A stretch of DNA of 64,000 bases from Candidatus Desulfovibrio kirbyi (GTDB lineage: Bacteria > Desulfobacterota > Desulfovibrionia > Desulfovibrionales > Desulfovibrionaceae), in NCBI GenBank assembly GCA_013374015.1, contig BLLL01000001.1, forward strand, positions 124,001-188,000. Reading direction: 5' to 3'. The notes beneath the pieces are model-generated. The model was not told the origin of the DNA, searched no databases, and saw nothing but the letters and a program-made list of their open reading frames with translations. The number at the start of each line of letters is the position of its first letter. Position 1 is the stretch's first letter. Below, one piece after another: positions 29,310 to 37,379 of this stretch. Position numbers and translations under genes: made by a program.

Positions 29310-31037
29310 CAATTTTCCCCAAGGTTTCTTGCAGTGCGCGAAGATAATCCAAATCAGATTTAAAGTCACCTGTTGTGGTGTTTTCACGTAACGCAGCGGA
29401 AACAGACGATTTTTGAGTAAAAATGTAGTAGTTGTCCAAAGCGTTGCACAAAGAGTTAAGTTCGTTATCGCCATTGTCACGGGGGGGCGCTTCAGCTCCT
29501 CTGCAATGAAACCAGAAATTCGTTTCCCGTTCGTCAAAATAGCGAACGGCCTCTTCGCCGTGTTCTTCAATTTTGTCCCACAGATGCTTGGCAATGGGGG
29601 ATTGCAGCGCCATGTCCGCGCCAAGCCGGCGCAGATCGGTCAGGCGGCCCGGATACCGTATGGCATACATCATAATCTGGCGGTCGCGCATATTTTGTCG
29701 TGTCTGTGCCGGTTCTGTCTTCTGTTTTTTGCCGGCAGTTTTTTGGGCACTGCGCCAGGCGGCTGCCCCTTCCCGCAGAACTGTTTCAGAAAGTTGTAAA
29801 TGTGCCGCCAGTTGCGTGATATAGGGGCTGAGCAGCTCCGGCAGCTCTACCCTGCGCAGGAAGCCGCGCGTCCATTCCACTGTTTCGCGGGGCGCCAGCG
29901 CCCTGAGCACATCAAGGCAATAGCGCAGGCCGTCCGGGGCGGCCGCTTTGAGATTTTCAAACGCTCCAACACCTTCATTGCGCAAAAAGTCGTCAATATC
30001 CCTGCCGTCGGGCAGCAGGGCAACCCTGCAGGAAAGCCCCCGTGTGAGCAGCATCTCACATGTCCTGAACGCTGCCTTGCGTCCGGCGCGGTCTCCGTCA
30101 AAAAGCAGCGTGACGTGTGAGGTAAAGCCCGAAAGCCGTTTGACCTGCGTTTGCGTGAGCGCTGTCCCCAATACGCCCACCGCATTGTCATATCCGAACT
30201 GGTGCAGTGTGAGCACATCCATATACCCTTCGGTCAATAGCGCGCGATCTTTAGTGGTGATTCCGCGCCGCGCCTGGGCAAGGCCAAAAAGATGCTCTCC
30301 CTTTGTATAGAGGGGGGTTTCCTGGGTGTTGATATATTTGGCTTCTTCTGTATCCTCGCCGGCAATGCTTCTTCCGCCGAAGGCGACGATCTGGTTGGAG
30401 AGGCTGGAGATGGGAAAGATCAGGCGACCGCGGAAACGGTCGTACAGCCGGCCTTTGTCAGACTGACCAAGCAGACCTGCCTCAACGGCGATACCCGCGT
30501 TAAAGCCGGCCTTGTGAAGCGCTTTTGCCAGGCTGTCCCATTCGCGTCCGGCCCAGCCCAGTTTGAAAGCCTGTGACATTTCTTCAGTAATGCCGCGTGT
30601 TGCGATATATGCCCTGCATTCTTCGCCCTCCGGTGTGTGCAGCGCACGGCTGAAATATTCTGCGGCAAACCTGTTCATGCGCAGCATCTGCTGTTTGCCT
30701 GAGCGTTTTTTTTGTTCCCTTGCATCGGAGAGCAGATTTTTGCGTTCAAGGTTGATCCCGGCCTCAATGGCCAGTTGCTCAAGACTTTCCTTGAATGTGA
30801 GGCCGTTGACGCGACCGTAAAATTCAAAAATATCGCCGGATGCCTGGCAGCCGAAACAGTAAAAAAGCCCCTGTGCTTCATCAACGGTAAAGGAGGGTTT
30901 TGTTTCCTGATGAAACGGACAAGGAGCCGTCCATCGCGCGCCTTTGCGTTCCAGCCTGACATAACGGCGCACAATATCCACAATATTGAGACGGCTTTTG
31001 ATGGCGCTGACGTTGTCCTTTGACTGCATGCCCGGCC

Positions 31038-31259
31038 TCAGAAAAAGTTTTTGCCGGTTTGTCCGGAGCCTGCGCTTTCGCGCAGCTCTTCCGGGTTGGC
31101 CCAGAGGCTGGGACCGTTCATGTCCAGACGAATTTTCCGGCGGCGTTTGTCAAAATAACAGGTTTCGCCTGTCTGGGAGCAGTCGTGCATGGTGCCCTGC
31201 ACGCGTCCCTTAAAGTCGGCTTTCAGCGGCAGTACGTAACGGTCTGACGAGAGTGTCAT
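31038..31259 (-). CDS. Small conserved-looking hypothetical protein
   Basis: A 73-residue cytoplasmic protein between rpsU and dnaG. DCSQTGETCYFDKRRRKIRLDM is its most structured part, with two cysteines and a basic run; it looks like a small beta-rich PilZ-like or RNA/DNA-binding segment, but I do not recognise a family. ATG 31259 is favoured; an in-frame ATG-like start at 31274 is possible. In relatives this spot often holds yqeY, which is absent here. Confidence 0.55.
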   Translation of the reverse strand: MTLSSDRYVLPLKADFKGRVQGTMHDCSQTGETCYFDKRRRKIRLDMNGPSLWANPEELRESAGSGQTGKNFF

Positions 31260-31300
31260 AAATTCGTCCTGCAAATACGTAGAGATATGGATGTGAAAAG

Positions 31301-31326
31301 GCGGGAAACCTCTTGGGGTTTCCCGC
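31301..31326 (-). terminator. Attenuator/terminator between rpsU and dnaG
   Basis: GCGGGAAACC pairs perfectly with GGTTTCCCGC around a 6-base loop, and on the minus strand CTTTT follows. In Escherichia coli a terminator at the same place reduces dnaG transcription relative to rpsU, so the same control is likely here. Confidence 0.7.
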
Positions 31327-31366
31327 AGTGATAATGGTGCCAGAATAATAAGCGCGTTTCTGAACG

Positions 31367-31570
31367 TTATGCCATGTTTAACTTTCTGATTTTTTTCATC
31401 AGGCGTTTATGCGCTGCGGCTTTCTTTTTTTTACGCATTACGCTAGGTTTTTCATAGTGTTGGCGTTTTCTCATTTCAGAAAGAACGCCAGCTTTTTCAA
31501 CTTGTTTTTTGAAGCGGCGCAGTGCAATGTCAAAATTGTAATCGTTTTCGTTGAGAAAAACTCCGGGCAA
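31367..31570 (-). CDS. rpsU: 30S ribosomal protein S21
   Basis: A 67-residue basic S21 ([19 protein letters not shown] near the start, [20 protein letters not shown] at the end). The start is assigned to TTG 31570 because family proteins begin (M)PGVFL and the strong GGAGGGGGTGAT site lies directly upstream. The ATG at 31588 sits on that site and would add six atypical residues. First gene of the rpsU-dnaG-rpoD operon. Confidence 0.93.
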   Translation of the reverse strand: MPGVFLNENDYNFDIALRRFKKQVEKAGVLSEMRKRQHYEKPSVMRKKKKAAAHKRLMKKIRKLNMA

Positions 31571-31612
31571 AGGAATCACCCCCTCCATTCAACACAATGT
31601 CGTTGCTTTGCG

Positions 31613-31641
31613 AAATTAGCACAGGGCAGGAAAAAGCGCAA
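31613..31641 (-). promoter_or_regulatory. Candidate rpsU operon promoter
   Basis: Minus-strand TTGCGC (31641-31636), 17-base spacer, TAATTT (31618-31613), about 43 bases upstream of the TTG start. Confidence 0.4.
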
Positions 31642-31667
31642 GGCGGAAAAAGTCAGCGCGGGCAAAG

Positions 31668-31701
31668 CAAAAAAACAAGGGGCGCCCTTTCGGACGCCCC
31701 T
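31668..31701 (-). terminator. Porin gene terminator
   Basis: AGGGGCG (31678-31684) pairs with CGCCCCT (31695-31701); on the minus strand the hairpin is followed by a T-rich tract (31675-31669). It lies just after the porin stop. Confidence 0.75.
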
Positions 31702-31729
31702 GTTTTAAGAAGTTGCTCCAGTTTCTTTA

Positions 31730-33307
31730 TTAGAAAGAGTAAACGAATGTCACGTTGACGTTCCAGGGATCGCGCACGTCGTCGTTACTGCCATTCATTG
31801 TGCTCTTGCCCCACACGTCCTTGTCGAGCCAGGTGGCGATGTAGTTGGCGTCAACATAGACCTGGAAGTTGTCGTACATTTTGTACACGGTGGTCAGGCC
31901 GAATTCCACAGCCGAGTCCAAAGTGGTCATGTACAGCGGGTCGCGACCGAGTCCGCCTTCGTTAGCGGCATGGTTGTCGTCATGCCACTCGTTTTTGCCG
32001 CTCAGGTAGCGCTTGGCAAAGGTCGGGGAGTTGGTGCCGCCCATGTAGTTGATGCGGAAGGTGTGCTTGATGTCTTCCAGGAAGCTCATGTCCTTCAAGC
32101 GCACGCCGATGCCCCATGTGCCGGCCATGCTGTTGAACAGCACGCCTTCACGCGTGTGATTCCAGGGAGCGCCGTTGCCCGCGTACATGGAGAAGAGGTT
32201 GTTGGTGTTGCCGGTCGAGATGTAGGGCATACGCTCGGACCCGTTGGCCGGGTTGCTGTCGTCGCCGGTGCTCCACCATCCGTACAGTCCGGGGATGGCC
32301 CAGTCCAGCTTGTATTCAAACAGCAGGGAGGCCAGCCAGCCCTGGCGGTTCAGGCGGCCCTGATCTTCCCATGTGGAGGATCCGTAGTTGATGTCCCAGG
32401 CCGCGCGGAAGGGATCAAACGCGGTCACCTCGCCAGTCACGCCCGCCCAGATGGCGGTGCCGTAGCTGGTGGGCCATTTGAGGTCAGTGCTGCTACCGTC
32501 CTCCTTATGGAACATGCCGCCGGCCGGGAACATGCCGGAACGGAACTGGCCCGCGGAAGTGCCCAAGGTAGCGTTGGTAAAGCTGCCGGAGTCGCCGAGT
32601 TTGCGGGCGCTGTCGCCGAAGTTCGGCCCGATACCGGCGTACACGAACCAGGGGGTCACCTTCACGCCGTCAAAGGTCAAAGGCAACAACAGCGCGCCCA
32701 TGTCCACGTTGTCCATGTAGTTCGAGTTGGGGTAGTACGTTGTCGTGGCAGTATTGGCATTATTGAAGTTGTCGTTGTAGGGACGCATCCAGAGGCCAGT
32801 CAGGGTCACGTTGTCGTTGAACTTGTAGCTGAGTGACACCGCGGCCACATCGTCGTTAAAGATTTGTGATTCCGTGGTGAAGCTGGGCAGCGCCAAACCC
32901 TGAAGACCCATGCGGATTTTCAGGTCTGTCTGCGGGGGCATCCAGTCGATGAAAGCGCGGCGCACTTTCACAGCGTTGTTGCCGTCCGCGCCCAGAGCGC
33001 CGCCGTTGCTACCCATTCTTTCCGAACCCCAGAACTGCCTCCCGATTTCCAGAAAGAGTTGCCCGGACAGGGCTTCAGAGGCTACCGCGTCGATCTGGAA
33101 GCGCAGGCGCTGCTGGGCTTCAAACTCGTCCTCATAGCGGGAACTTCCGTAACCGGTCTTGCCGTTGCCGCCGGTGAAGGCGCCGTTCTGGCCGTAGTCA
33201 AAGCTCACCAACCATTCGCCCTTGACCTTGAAGTCAATGGCGCTCGCGCCCGAAACCGAGCTGAACACCAGACCGGTCGCGAGCAGCAATGTCGCAAGTT
33301 TTTTCAT
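31730..33307 (-). CDS. Major outer-membrane homotrimeric porin (Desulfovibrio type)
   Basis: A 525-residue beta-barrel protein. Signal peptide MKKLATLLLATGLVFSSVSGASA, then mature IDFKVKGEWLVSFDYG; the body alternates amphipathic strands rich in W, Y, G and N, and the final residue is Phe (VTFVYSF), the usual barrel-assembly signal. This fits the abundant porin family of Desulfovibrio that forms the general diffusion pore. AGGAAGGATTATT precedes ATG 33307; the upstream ORF extension is not used. A dedicated promoter and a strong terminator flank it, so it is a single-gene unit. Confidence 0.92.
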   Translation of the reverse strand: MKKLATLLLATGLVFSSVSGASAIDFKVKGEWLVSFDYGQNGAFTGGNGKTGYGSSRYEDEFEAQQRLRFQIDAVASEALSGQLFLEIGRQFWGSERMGSNGGALGADGNNAVKVRRAFIDWMPPQTDLKIRMGLQGLALPSFTTESQIFNDDVAAVSLSYKFNDNVTLTGLWMRPYNDNFNNANTATTTYYPNSNYMDNVDMGALLLPLTFDGVKVTPWFVYAGIGPNFGDSARKLGDSGSFTNATLGTSAGQFRSGMFPAGGMFHKEDGSSTDLKWPTSYGTAIWAGVTGEVTAFDPFRAAWDINYGSSTWEDQGRLNRQGWLASLLFEYKLDWAIPGLYGWWSTGDDSNPANGSERMPYISTGNTNNLFSMYAGNGAPWNHTREGVLFNSMAGTWGIGVRLKDMSFLEDIKHTFRINYMGGTNSPTFAKRYLSGKNEWHDDNHAANEGGLGRDPLYMTTLDSAVEFGLTTVYKMYDNFQVYVDANYIATWLDKDVWGKSTMNGSNDDVRDPWNVNVTFVYSF

Positions 33308-33375
33308 AATAATCCTTCCTTCCTTTTGTGTCTGTAATACACTGATTGTTTGGGAAAATCTCCATTTGTAGAAGT

Positions 33376-33404
33376 ACCATATAAAATTTTCGCTCCCTGT
33401 GCAA
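33376..33404 (-). promoter_or_regulatory. Candidate porin promoter
   Basis: Minus-strand TTGCAC (33404-33399), 17-base spacer, TATGGT (33381-33376). It lies in an AT-rich region; A/T tracts just upstream (33421-33470) could act as an UP element. Confidence 0.5.
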
Positions 33405-33673
33405 GTCTTTTCGTGCAAATTTTTTTATTCTTTAGGGCAAAAAAAAATTTAATTTTTTTTATTCTATAAAATCAACAGGATAATTTTTATGGGTGATGAA
33501 AAAATTTTTACCGGCAGGGAGGGGCGGACAGTTGCGCGCCGGCGTCGTCTTGTAGAGGTGTCTTTTTGATTGTTGCGCGCGGCAATGTTTATGATAGAGA
33601 GTTTTTGCACGATTGCCCTTCAACCTAGCACTAGCAGATAAAAACTTTCGGCATTGTGGCACAGGAGATTGTT

Positions 33674-33733
33674 ATGCGACAGACACATATTACCCGACTC
33701 TGCTGGCTTGACGAAATAGGCGAGAAGATTTGA
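33674..33733 (+). other. 19-codon ORF with a strong ribosome-binding site (leader or gene fragment)
   Basis: ATG 33674 is preceded by AGGAG at 6-base spacing and encodes MRQTHITRLCWLDEIGEKI before TGA. It looks like the start of a longer protein cut off by deletion, though a leader peptide is possible. The TTGACA of the rlpA promoter overlaps its stop. The rest of 33480-33730 holds no gene I can support. Confidence 0.3.
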
Positions 33734-33758
33734 CACGGGCCTTTTTTGCGCGTATATG
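33730..33758 (+). promoter_or_regulatory. Promoter of rlpA
   Basis: Consensus TTGACA (33730-33735), 17-base spacer, TATATG (33753-33758), 32 bases before the start. Confidence 0.65.
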
Positions 33759-33790
33759 CTAATATACATTATCCGATAAGGAGGCCACAT

Positions 33791-34474
33791 GTGACGTATG
33801 TGCGCAAACTGATTGTTCTGACGGCGGCAACGCTGTGCCTTGCCATTGCAGCGCCGGCCTGTGCCGCGCCCAAAAAAGACGCTCCTGCGCAACGCAGTGA
33901 ACATACAAAGATTTCCACAAAAAAAAACGCCCGTTCCCATAAGACCGGCAAAACGGATCCCGCGCGCGGTAACGACAACCGCGCGCTCTGGCTCAGGCGC
34001 GCCGGTAAAAGCGAGATGCTGACCGGCAAAGCCTCATGGTACGGCGGCACGGCGCACGGCGGGGAGACTGCGAGCGGCCTGCTCTATGACATGTACACTT
34101 TTACCGCGGCGCACCGCATTCTGCCCATAGGCACGGTTGTGAAGGTGACGGATCAGGAGAACGGCAAGAGTGTCATTGTGTGCATTACAGACAGGGGACC
34201 GTACGCGCGCGGCAGGGTGATTGATCTTTCCTGGGCTGCCGCGAAGCAGATAGACCTGGATGATCGCGGCGTCGGGCCTGTGGATTTGAACGTGGTGAGT
34301 GACGAAAACGGCACGCCGCTCAAACCGGACGAAGCCTTTTACGTACGCTACGCCGGCGCGGCGAAGAATGCCGAAACCGTAGGCCCGTTCCGCGTGTTCG
34401 CCGACGCGGCGGTCATTCACGAAGCCCTGAGCAACGCGCATCCGGACGCGGAAGTTGTGATCGCCCAAAAGTAA
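33791..34474 (+). CDS. rlpA: RlpA-type septal-ring lytic transglycosylase
   Basis: A 227-residue envelope protein. Signal peptide with likely cleavage after PACA, a basic linker, then a double-psi beta-barrel: GKASWYGGTAHGGETASG, AAHRILPIGTVVKVTD, VCITDRGPYARGRVIDLS. RlpA cleaves peptidoglycan lacking stem peptides at the division site. There is no lipobox and no SPOR domain; the tail VGPFRVFADAAVIHEAL is partly SPOR-like. The start is GTG 33791 with AAGGAGG 6 bases upstream; the nearer ATG 33788 is out of frame and hits TGA at once. Confidence 0.88.
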   Translation: MTYVRKLIVLTAATLCLAIAAPACAAPKKDAPAQRSEHTKISTKKNARSHKTGKTDPARGNDNRALWLRRAGKSEMLTGKASWYGGTAHGGETASGLLYDMYTFTAAHRILPIGTVVKVTDQENGKSVIVCITDRGPYARGRVIDLSWAAAKQIDLDDRGVGPVDLNVVSDENGTPLKPDEAFYVRYAGAAKNAETVGPFRVFADAAVIHEALSNAHPDAEVVIAQK

Positions 34475-34530
34475 CCGTGCATTTCGCGGATGAATACTTT
34501 GTCAAATCGCGTTGTTACTTCGGCCAGTTA

Positions 34531-34572
34531 CCATTACCATTACCATTACCATTACCATTACCATTACCATTA
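34531..34572 (+). repeat. Hexanucleotide tandem repeat (CCATTA)7
   Basis: Seven perfect copies of CCATTA, with a half copy (TTA) before them, in the 174-base gap between the convergent rlpA and grpE genes. The plus strand reads through as alternating Leu-Pro in a short frame (34477-34665) with no good start site. Perfect tandem hexamers are prone to slippage. Nothing else is visible in the gap. Confidence 0.9.
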
Positions 34573-34648
34573 AGAGTACACTCCCTGCGTAAGAATCGCG
34601 ATTTTTCGCGTCTTTGCTGTACGCTCTGCGCGGTCTATTGGTCTTGTT

Positions 34649-35353
34649 TTACTGATTTATCATAACTTTGGCGGGACGAAGCAGTCTGTCGCCCAATTTG
34701 TAGCCGCGCTGCAGCACCCGCGCGACCGTGCCTGCTCCGAGGTCTGTCCGTTTGTCAAAGCCGACGGCCTCGTGGTGTTCCGGTGTAAACTTTTCGCCTT
34801 CTTCGCCGAAGGGGGCAAGCCCGTGCTTGCCCACGGCCTCCAGAAGGAGCTTGCGGGTCATGGCCACGCCCTGCAGCATGTCGCGGCAGGCCTCATGGCT
34901 TGCGCCGTATTGCAGGGCAAGGTCCAGATTGTCCAGTGTTGGCAAAAGGTCGCCCAGCACATTTTCCGCGGCGTAGCGCAACTGCTCCTGATGTTCGCGG
35001 GCGAGGCGTTTCTTGAAGTTTTCCATTTCCGCGGCGGCGCGCAGGCGCATGTCGGCCAGTTCCGCCTGAAGTTCTTCATGGTCGGGTTGCGACGCCGCGG
35101 CCTCCGGCGCTGCGCTCGGGCTGTTTTGACCGGCATCCGGATTGGGCGCATCGTGTGGAATCTCCTCAAACAGGCCGTGCCGCCATTGCGAGTCGTCGGA
35201 TGAGGGTTCGCCTTCCCGCGCCCAGTGTCCGAGCGGGTTTTTCAGAGGGTCGGCCCACGGGTCAAGAAAATCCGGTCCGGCACCTGCGGGGCGGTCGTCT
35301 TCAGGCACGGGACGGCGCGTGTCCGGCGGAATATGTTGTTTGTTTCGCTGCAT
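34649..35353 (-). CDS. grpE: GrpE nucleotide exchange factor
   Basis: A 234-residue DnaK co-chaperone. The first about 90 residues are acidic, Pro-rich and disordered; then a long helix (ELQAELADMRLRAAAEMENFKKRLAREHQEQ) and the family signature ending GEKFTPEHHEAVG and VLQRGYKLGDRLLRPAKVMI. GrpE drives ADP release from DnaK and acts as a thermosensor. No dnaK, dnaJ or hrcA is adjacent. The N-terminal extension is longer than in Escherichia coli (197 residues). Confidence 0.95.
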   Translation of the reverse strand: MQRNKQHIPPDTRRPVPEDDRPAGAGPDFLDPWADPLKNPLGHWAREGEPSSDDSQWRHGLFEEIPHDAPNPDAGQNSPSAAPEAAASQPDHEELQAELADMRLRAAAEMENFKKRLAREHQEQLRYAAENVLGDLLPTLDNLDLALQYGASHEACRDMLQGVAMTRKLLLEAVGKHGLAPFGEEGEKFTPEHHEAVGFDKRTDLGAGTVARVLQRGYKLGDRLLRPAKVMINQ

Positions 35354-35519
35354 GTCTGAACCCTTTTTTTCTCCCTGCCCTACAGCGATGTTTTGCCGGA
35401 GGGCTTTTTTGTTTCAAAAGCGCACAATTGTGTCTAGCACATTTTGAATCCGGTGTGAAGATTTTTTTCGCGGATTGCCATTTACGTGACTGTATGGTAC
35501 AAAAAAGAATATTTTATAT

Positions 35520-35525
35520 TATAAT
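35520..35525 (+). promoter_or_regulatory. Candidate -10 element (TATAAT) upstream of the FmdE-like gene
   Basis: A perfect TATAAT lies in an AT-rich stretch; the -35 region (GGTACA near 35496) is weak. It could serve the small ORF and the FmdE-moaA unit. 35354-35519 has no gene that I can support. Confidence 0.35.
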
Positions 35526-35559
35526 ATAAGGAAGGTGCCTTGGCGACTACTGTGTGTGT

Positions 35560-35712
35560 ATGCCGAGCCTGGTGTTCACGCCGTTCTTCGACAAAAACCT
35601 GCTGGTGAACAAACTGTTCCACGACCTGATCGCGCGGGTCAATGCGCTGGAAGGCATTGTCACGGTTGCCATGACCTCCATGCATTCAAGCGAAATTCTT
35701 GACAGATTGTAG
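35560..35712 (+). CDS. Small 50-residue hypothetical protein, possibly frameshifted
   Basis: MPSLVFTPFFDKNLLVNKLFHDLIARVNALEGIVTVAMTSMHSSEILDRL reads as a compact helical protein, with good codon use, ending 8 bases before the FmdE-like start. ATG 35560 has no site nearby; AAGGAAGG (35528-35535) sits in front of TTG 35540, which is out of frame by one step. A TG dinucleotide run lies between them, and loss of one TG would join the two. I do not recognise the family; a co-expressed partner of the next gene is possible. Confidence 0.4.
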   Translation: MPSLVFTPFFDKNLLVNKLFHDLIARVNALEGIVTVAMTSMHSSEILDRL

Positions 35713-35720
35713 GGGAAGAT

Positions 35721-37361
35721 ATGAACATAGGCAGCTATACCTTTGCGGAATTCAAGGATATTGTCGCGAAATTTCACGGCTACCCCGCGCCGGGGCTTCT
35801 GGTCGGCGGCTATATGGTGGAGAAGGCAAAGGCCGCCCTGCCCGCGGGCACGCTGTTCGAGGCCATTGTGGAAAGCCGCAAATATCTGCCCGACGCCGTG
35901 CAGTTGCTGACCCCGTGCAGCATCGGCAACAACCGGATGAAGATCGTGAATCTGGGGCGCTATGCTCTTTCGCTGTATGACAAACACAGCGGGGAGGGCT
36001 TTCGCGTCCACCTTGACACCGATAAGCTCAAAAAATTTCCGGAATTGTATGCGTGGCATTTCAAACACAAAAAAAAGAGCGAGCAGGACGAGGCACTGCT
36101 TTTCGCGGAGATCGAACGCGCCGGAGACAGTGTTTGCACGTCGCTACCTGTGCGCGTGCAGGCGCGTTTTTTTGGGCATTCCCATTTGGGAAAGAGGGCG
36201 GTGTGTCCGCTGTGCGGGGAGGGTTTTCCCGAACGTGACGGCGTTATCTGCCGCGGGTGTCAGGGCGAAGCGCCCTACAGCGACGCGTCCTCCGATGCCC
36301 CCGTCCGGCGTCATGCCGTTGTGCCGCTTGAAGAAGCCGTGGGAAAATACGCCCTGCACGACATGATCTCCATTGTGCCGGGCCGCTTCAAGGGGGCGGC
36401 CTTCAGGGCAGGCCAGAAAATCGTGTCCGAAGACCTTGCCCGCCTGCGCGAGATGGGGCGCTTTGCCGTGGCTGTGCGGGAGACTGCCGATGGGGATGGG
36501 GCCGCAGAGCGCGCGCTCCATGAGAATGAGGCGGCGGCCGCGCTCGCGAAGCGCCTGTCCGGAGCCAACGTGGTCTGTGAGGACGATCCGGTGATGGGGC
36601 GCGCGGATTTCGCGGCCGGCGTCCGGGGCGTGTTTACGGTGGACGCGCGGCGTCTTGCCGCTGTCAACATGCTTGACAACGTGCAGGCCGTGACCCGTCA
36701 GGACGGGACGGTTGTGGAGGCAAAGAGCGCCGTTGCCGCCGTGCGCGTGCTGCCCCTGTACCTCACGCGGCAGGCCATGGCCGAGGCGCTCTCCCTGCTT
36801 GACTGTCCGCTTTTTTCCGTGTTGCCGTTGCGGCGCGCGCGCGTGGGCATCCTTGTGACAGGCACGGAAATCAGTGCGGGCATTATTGAAGACAAATTCA
36901 TTCCCGTCATTTCCGCCAAGGCGGCAGGGTACGCATGTGAGGTTGTGGAAAACCGGATTGTGCCGGACGATGCCGCCAAAATAACTCAGGCTGTGCGCGA
37001 CATGCGCGGGGCGGGCGTGGATTTGCTGGTGGTTACGGGAGGGCTGTCCGTTGACCCGGGGGACGTGACGCTGACCGCCCTGCGCGGGGCGGGGCTTGCT
37101 GATGAAGTGTACGGCGCGCCCGTGCTGCCCGGATCCATGATGCTTGTCGGGACGCTGCCAGGAGAAACGGGCGGAAAAATACAGGTTATCGGCGTTCCGG
37201 CATGCGCGCTGTATCACAAGACAACGCTGTTTGACGCGCTTTTGCCGCGCCTGCTGGCCGGACGCGCCGTCACGCGGCGGGAGATCGCGCGTATGGGAGA
37301 GGGGGGCTTGTGTATGCACTGCAAAGTCTGCACGTATCCCAAGTGCTTTTTTATGAAATAA
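35721..37361 (+). CDS. FmdE-like / molybdopterin-binding (MoeA-MogA type) fusion protein
   Basis: A 546-residue cytoplasmic protein. The N-terminal part (about 1-160) is an FmdE domain (FHGYPAPGLLVGGYMVEKA), followed by a zinc finger CPLC (162-165) / CRGC (177-180). The C-terminal half has a molybdopterin-binding fold: VGILVTGTEISAGIIEDKF, VTGGLSVDPGDVTLTALR and VIGVPACALYHKTTLFD. It ends in a Cys-rich tail (CMHCKVCTYPKCFFMK). Together with moaA 18 bases downstream it probably acts in molybdenum or tungsten cofactor assembly or insertion, for example for formate dehydrogenases; the exact step is unknown. Confidence 0.82.
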   Translation: MNIGSYTFAEFKDIVAKFHGYPAPGLLVGGYMVEKAKAALPAGTLFEAIVESRKYLPDAVQLLTPCSIGNNRMKIVNLGRYALSLYDKHSGEGFRVHLDTDKLKKFPELYAWHFKHKKKSEQDEALLFAEIERAGDSVCTSLPVRVQARFFGHSHLGKRAVCPLCGEGFPERDGVICRGCQGEAPYSDASSDAPVRRHAVVPLEEAVGKYALHDMISIVPGRFKGAAFRAGQKIVSEDLARLREMGRFAVAVRETADGDGAAERALHENEAAAALAKRLSGANVVCEDDPVMGRADFAAGVRGVFTVDARRLAAVNMLDNVQAVTRQDGTVVEAKSAVAAVRVLPLYLTRQAMAEALSLLDCPLFSVLPLRRARVGILVTGTEISAGIIEDKFIPVISAKAAGYACEVVENRIVPDDAAKITQAVRDMRGAGVDLLVVTGGLSVDPGDVTLTALRGAGLADEVYGAPVLPGSMMLVGTLPGETGGKIQVIGVPACALYHKTTLFDALLPRLLAGRAVTRREIARMGEGGLCMHCKVCTYPKCFFMK

Positions 37362-37379
37362 CATATCACGGACGCCGGA

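Noticed and set aside
33656..33673. TGGCAC near the 19-codon ORF as a sigma-54 promoter
   Set aside because: The -12 GC is absent at the required distance; the bases are better explained as a ribosome-binding site.
34477..34665. 62-codon ORF with a Leu-Pro repeat
   Set aside because: The repeat comes only from the CCATTA array; no start site, and it runs into the grpE end.
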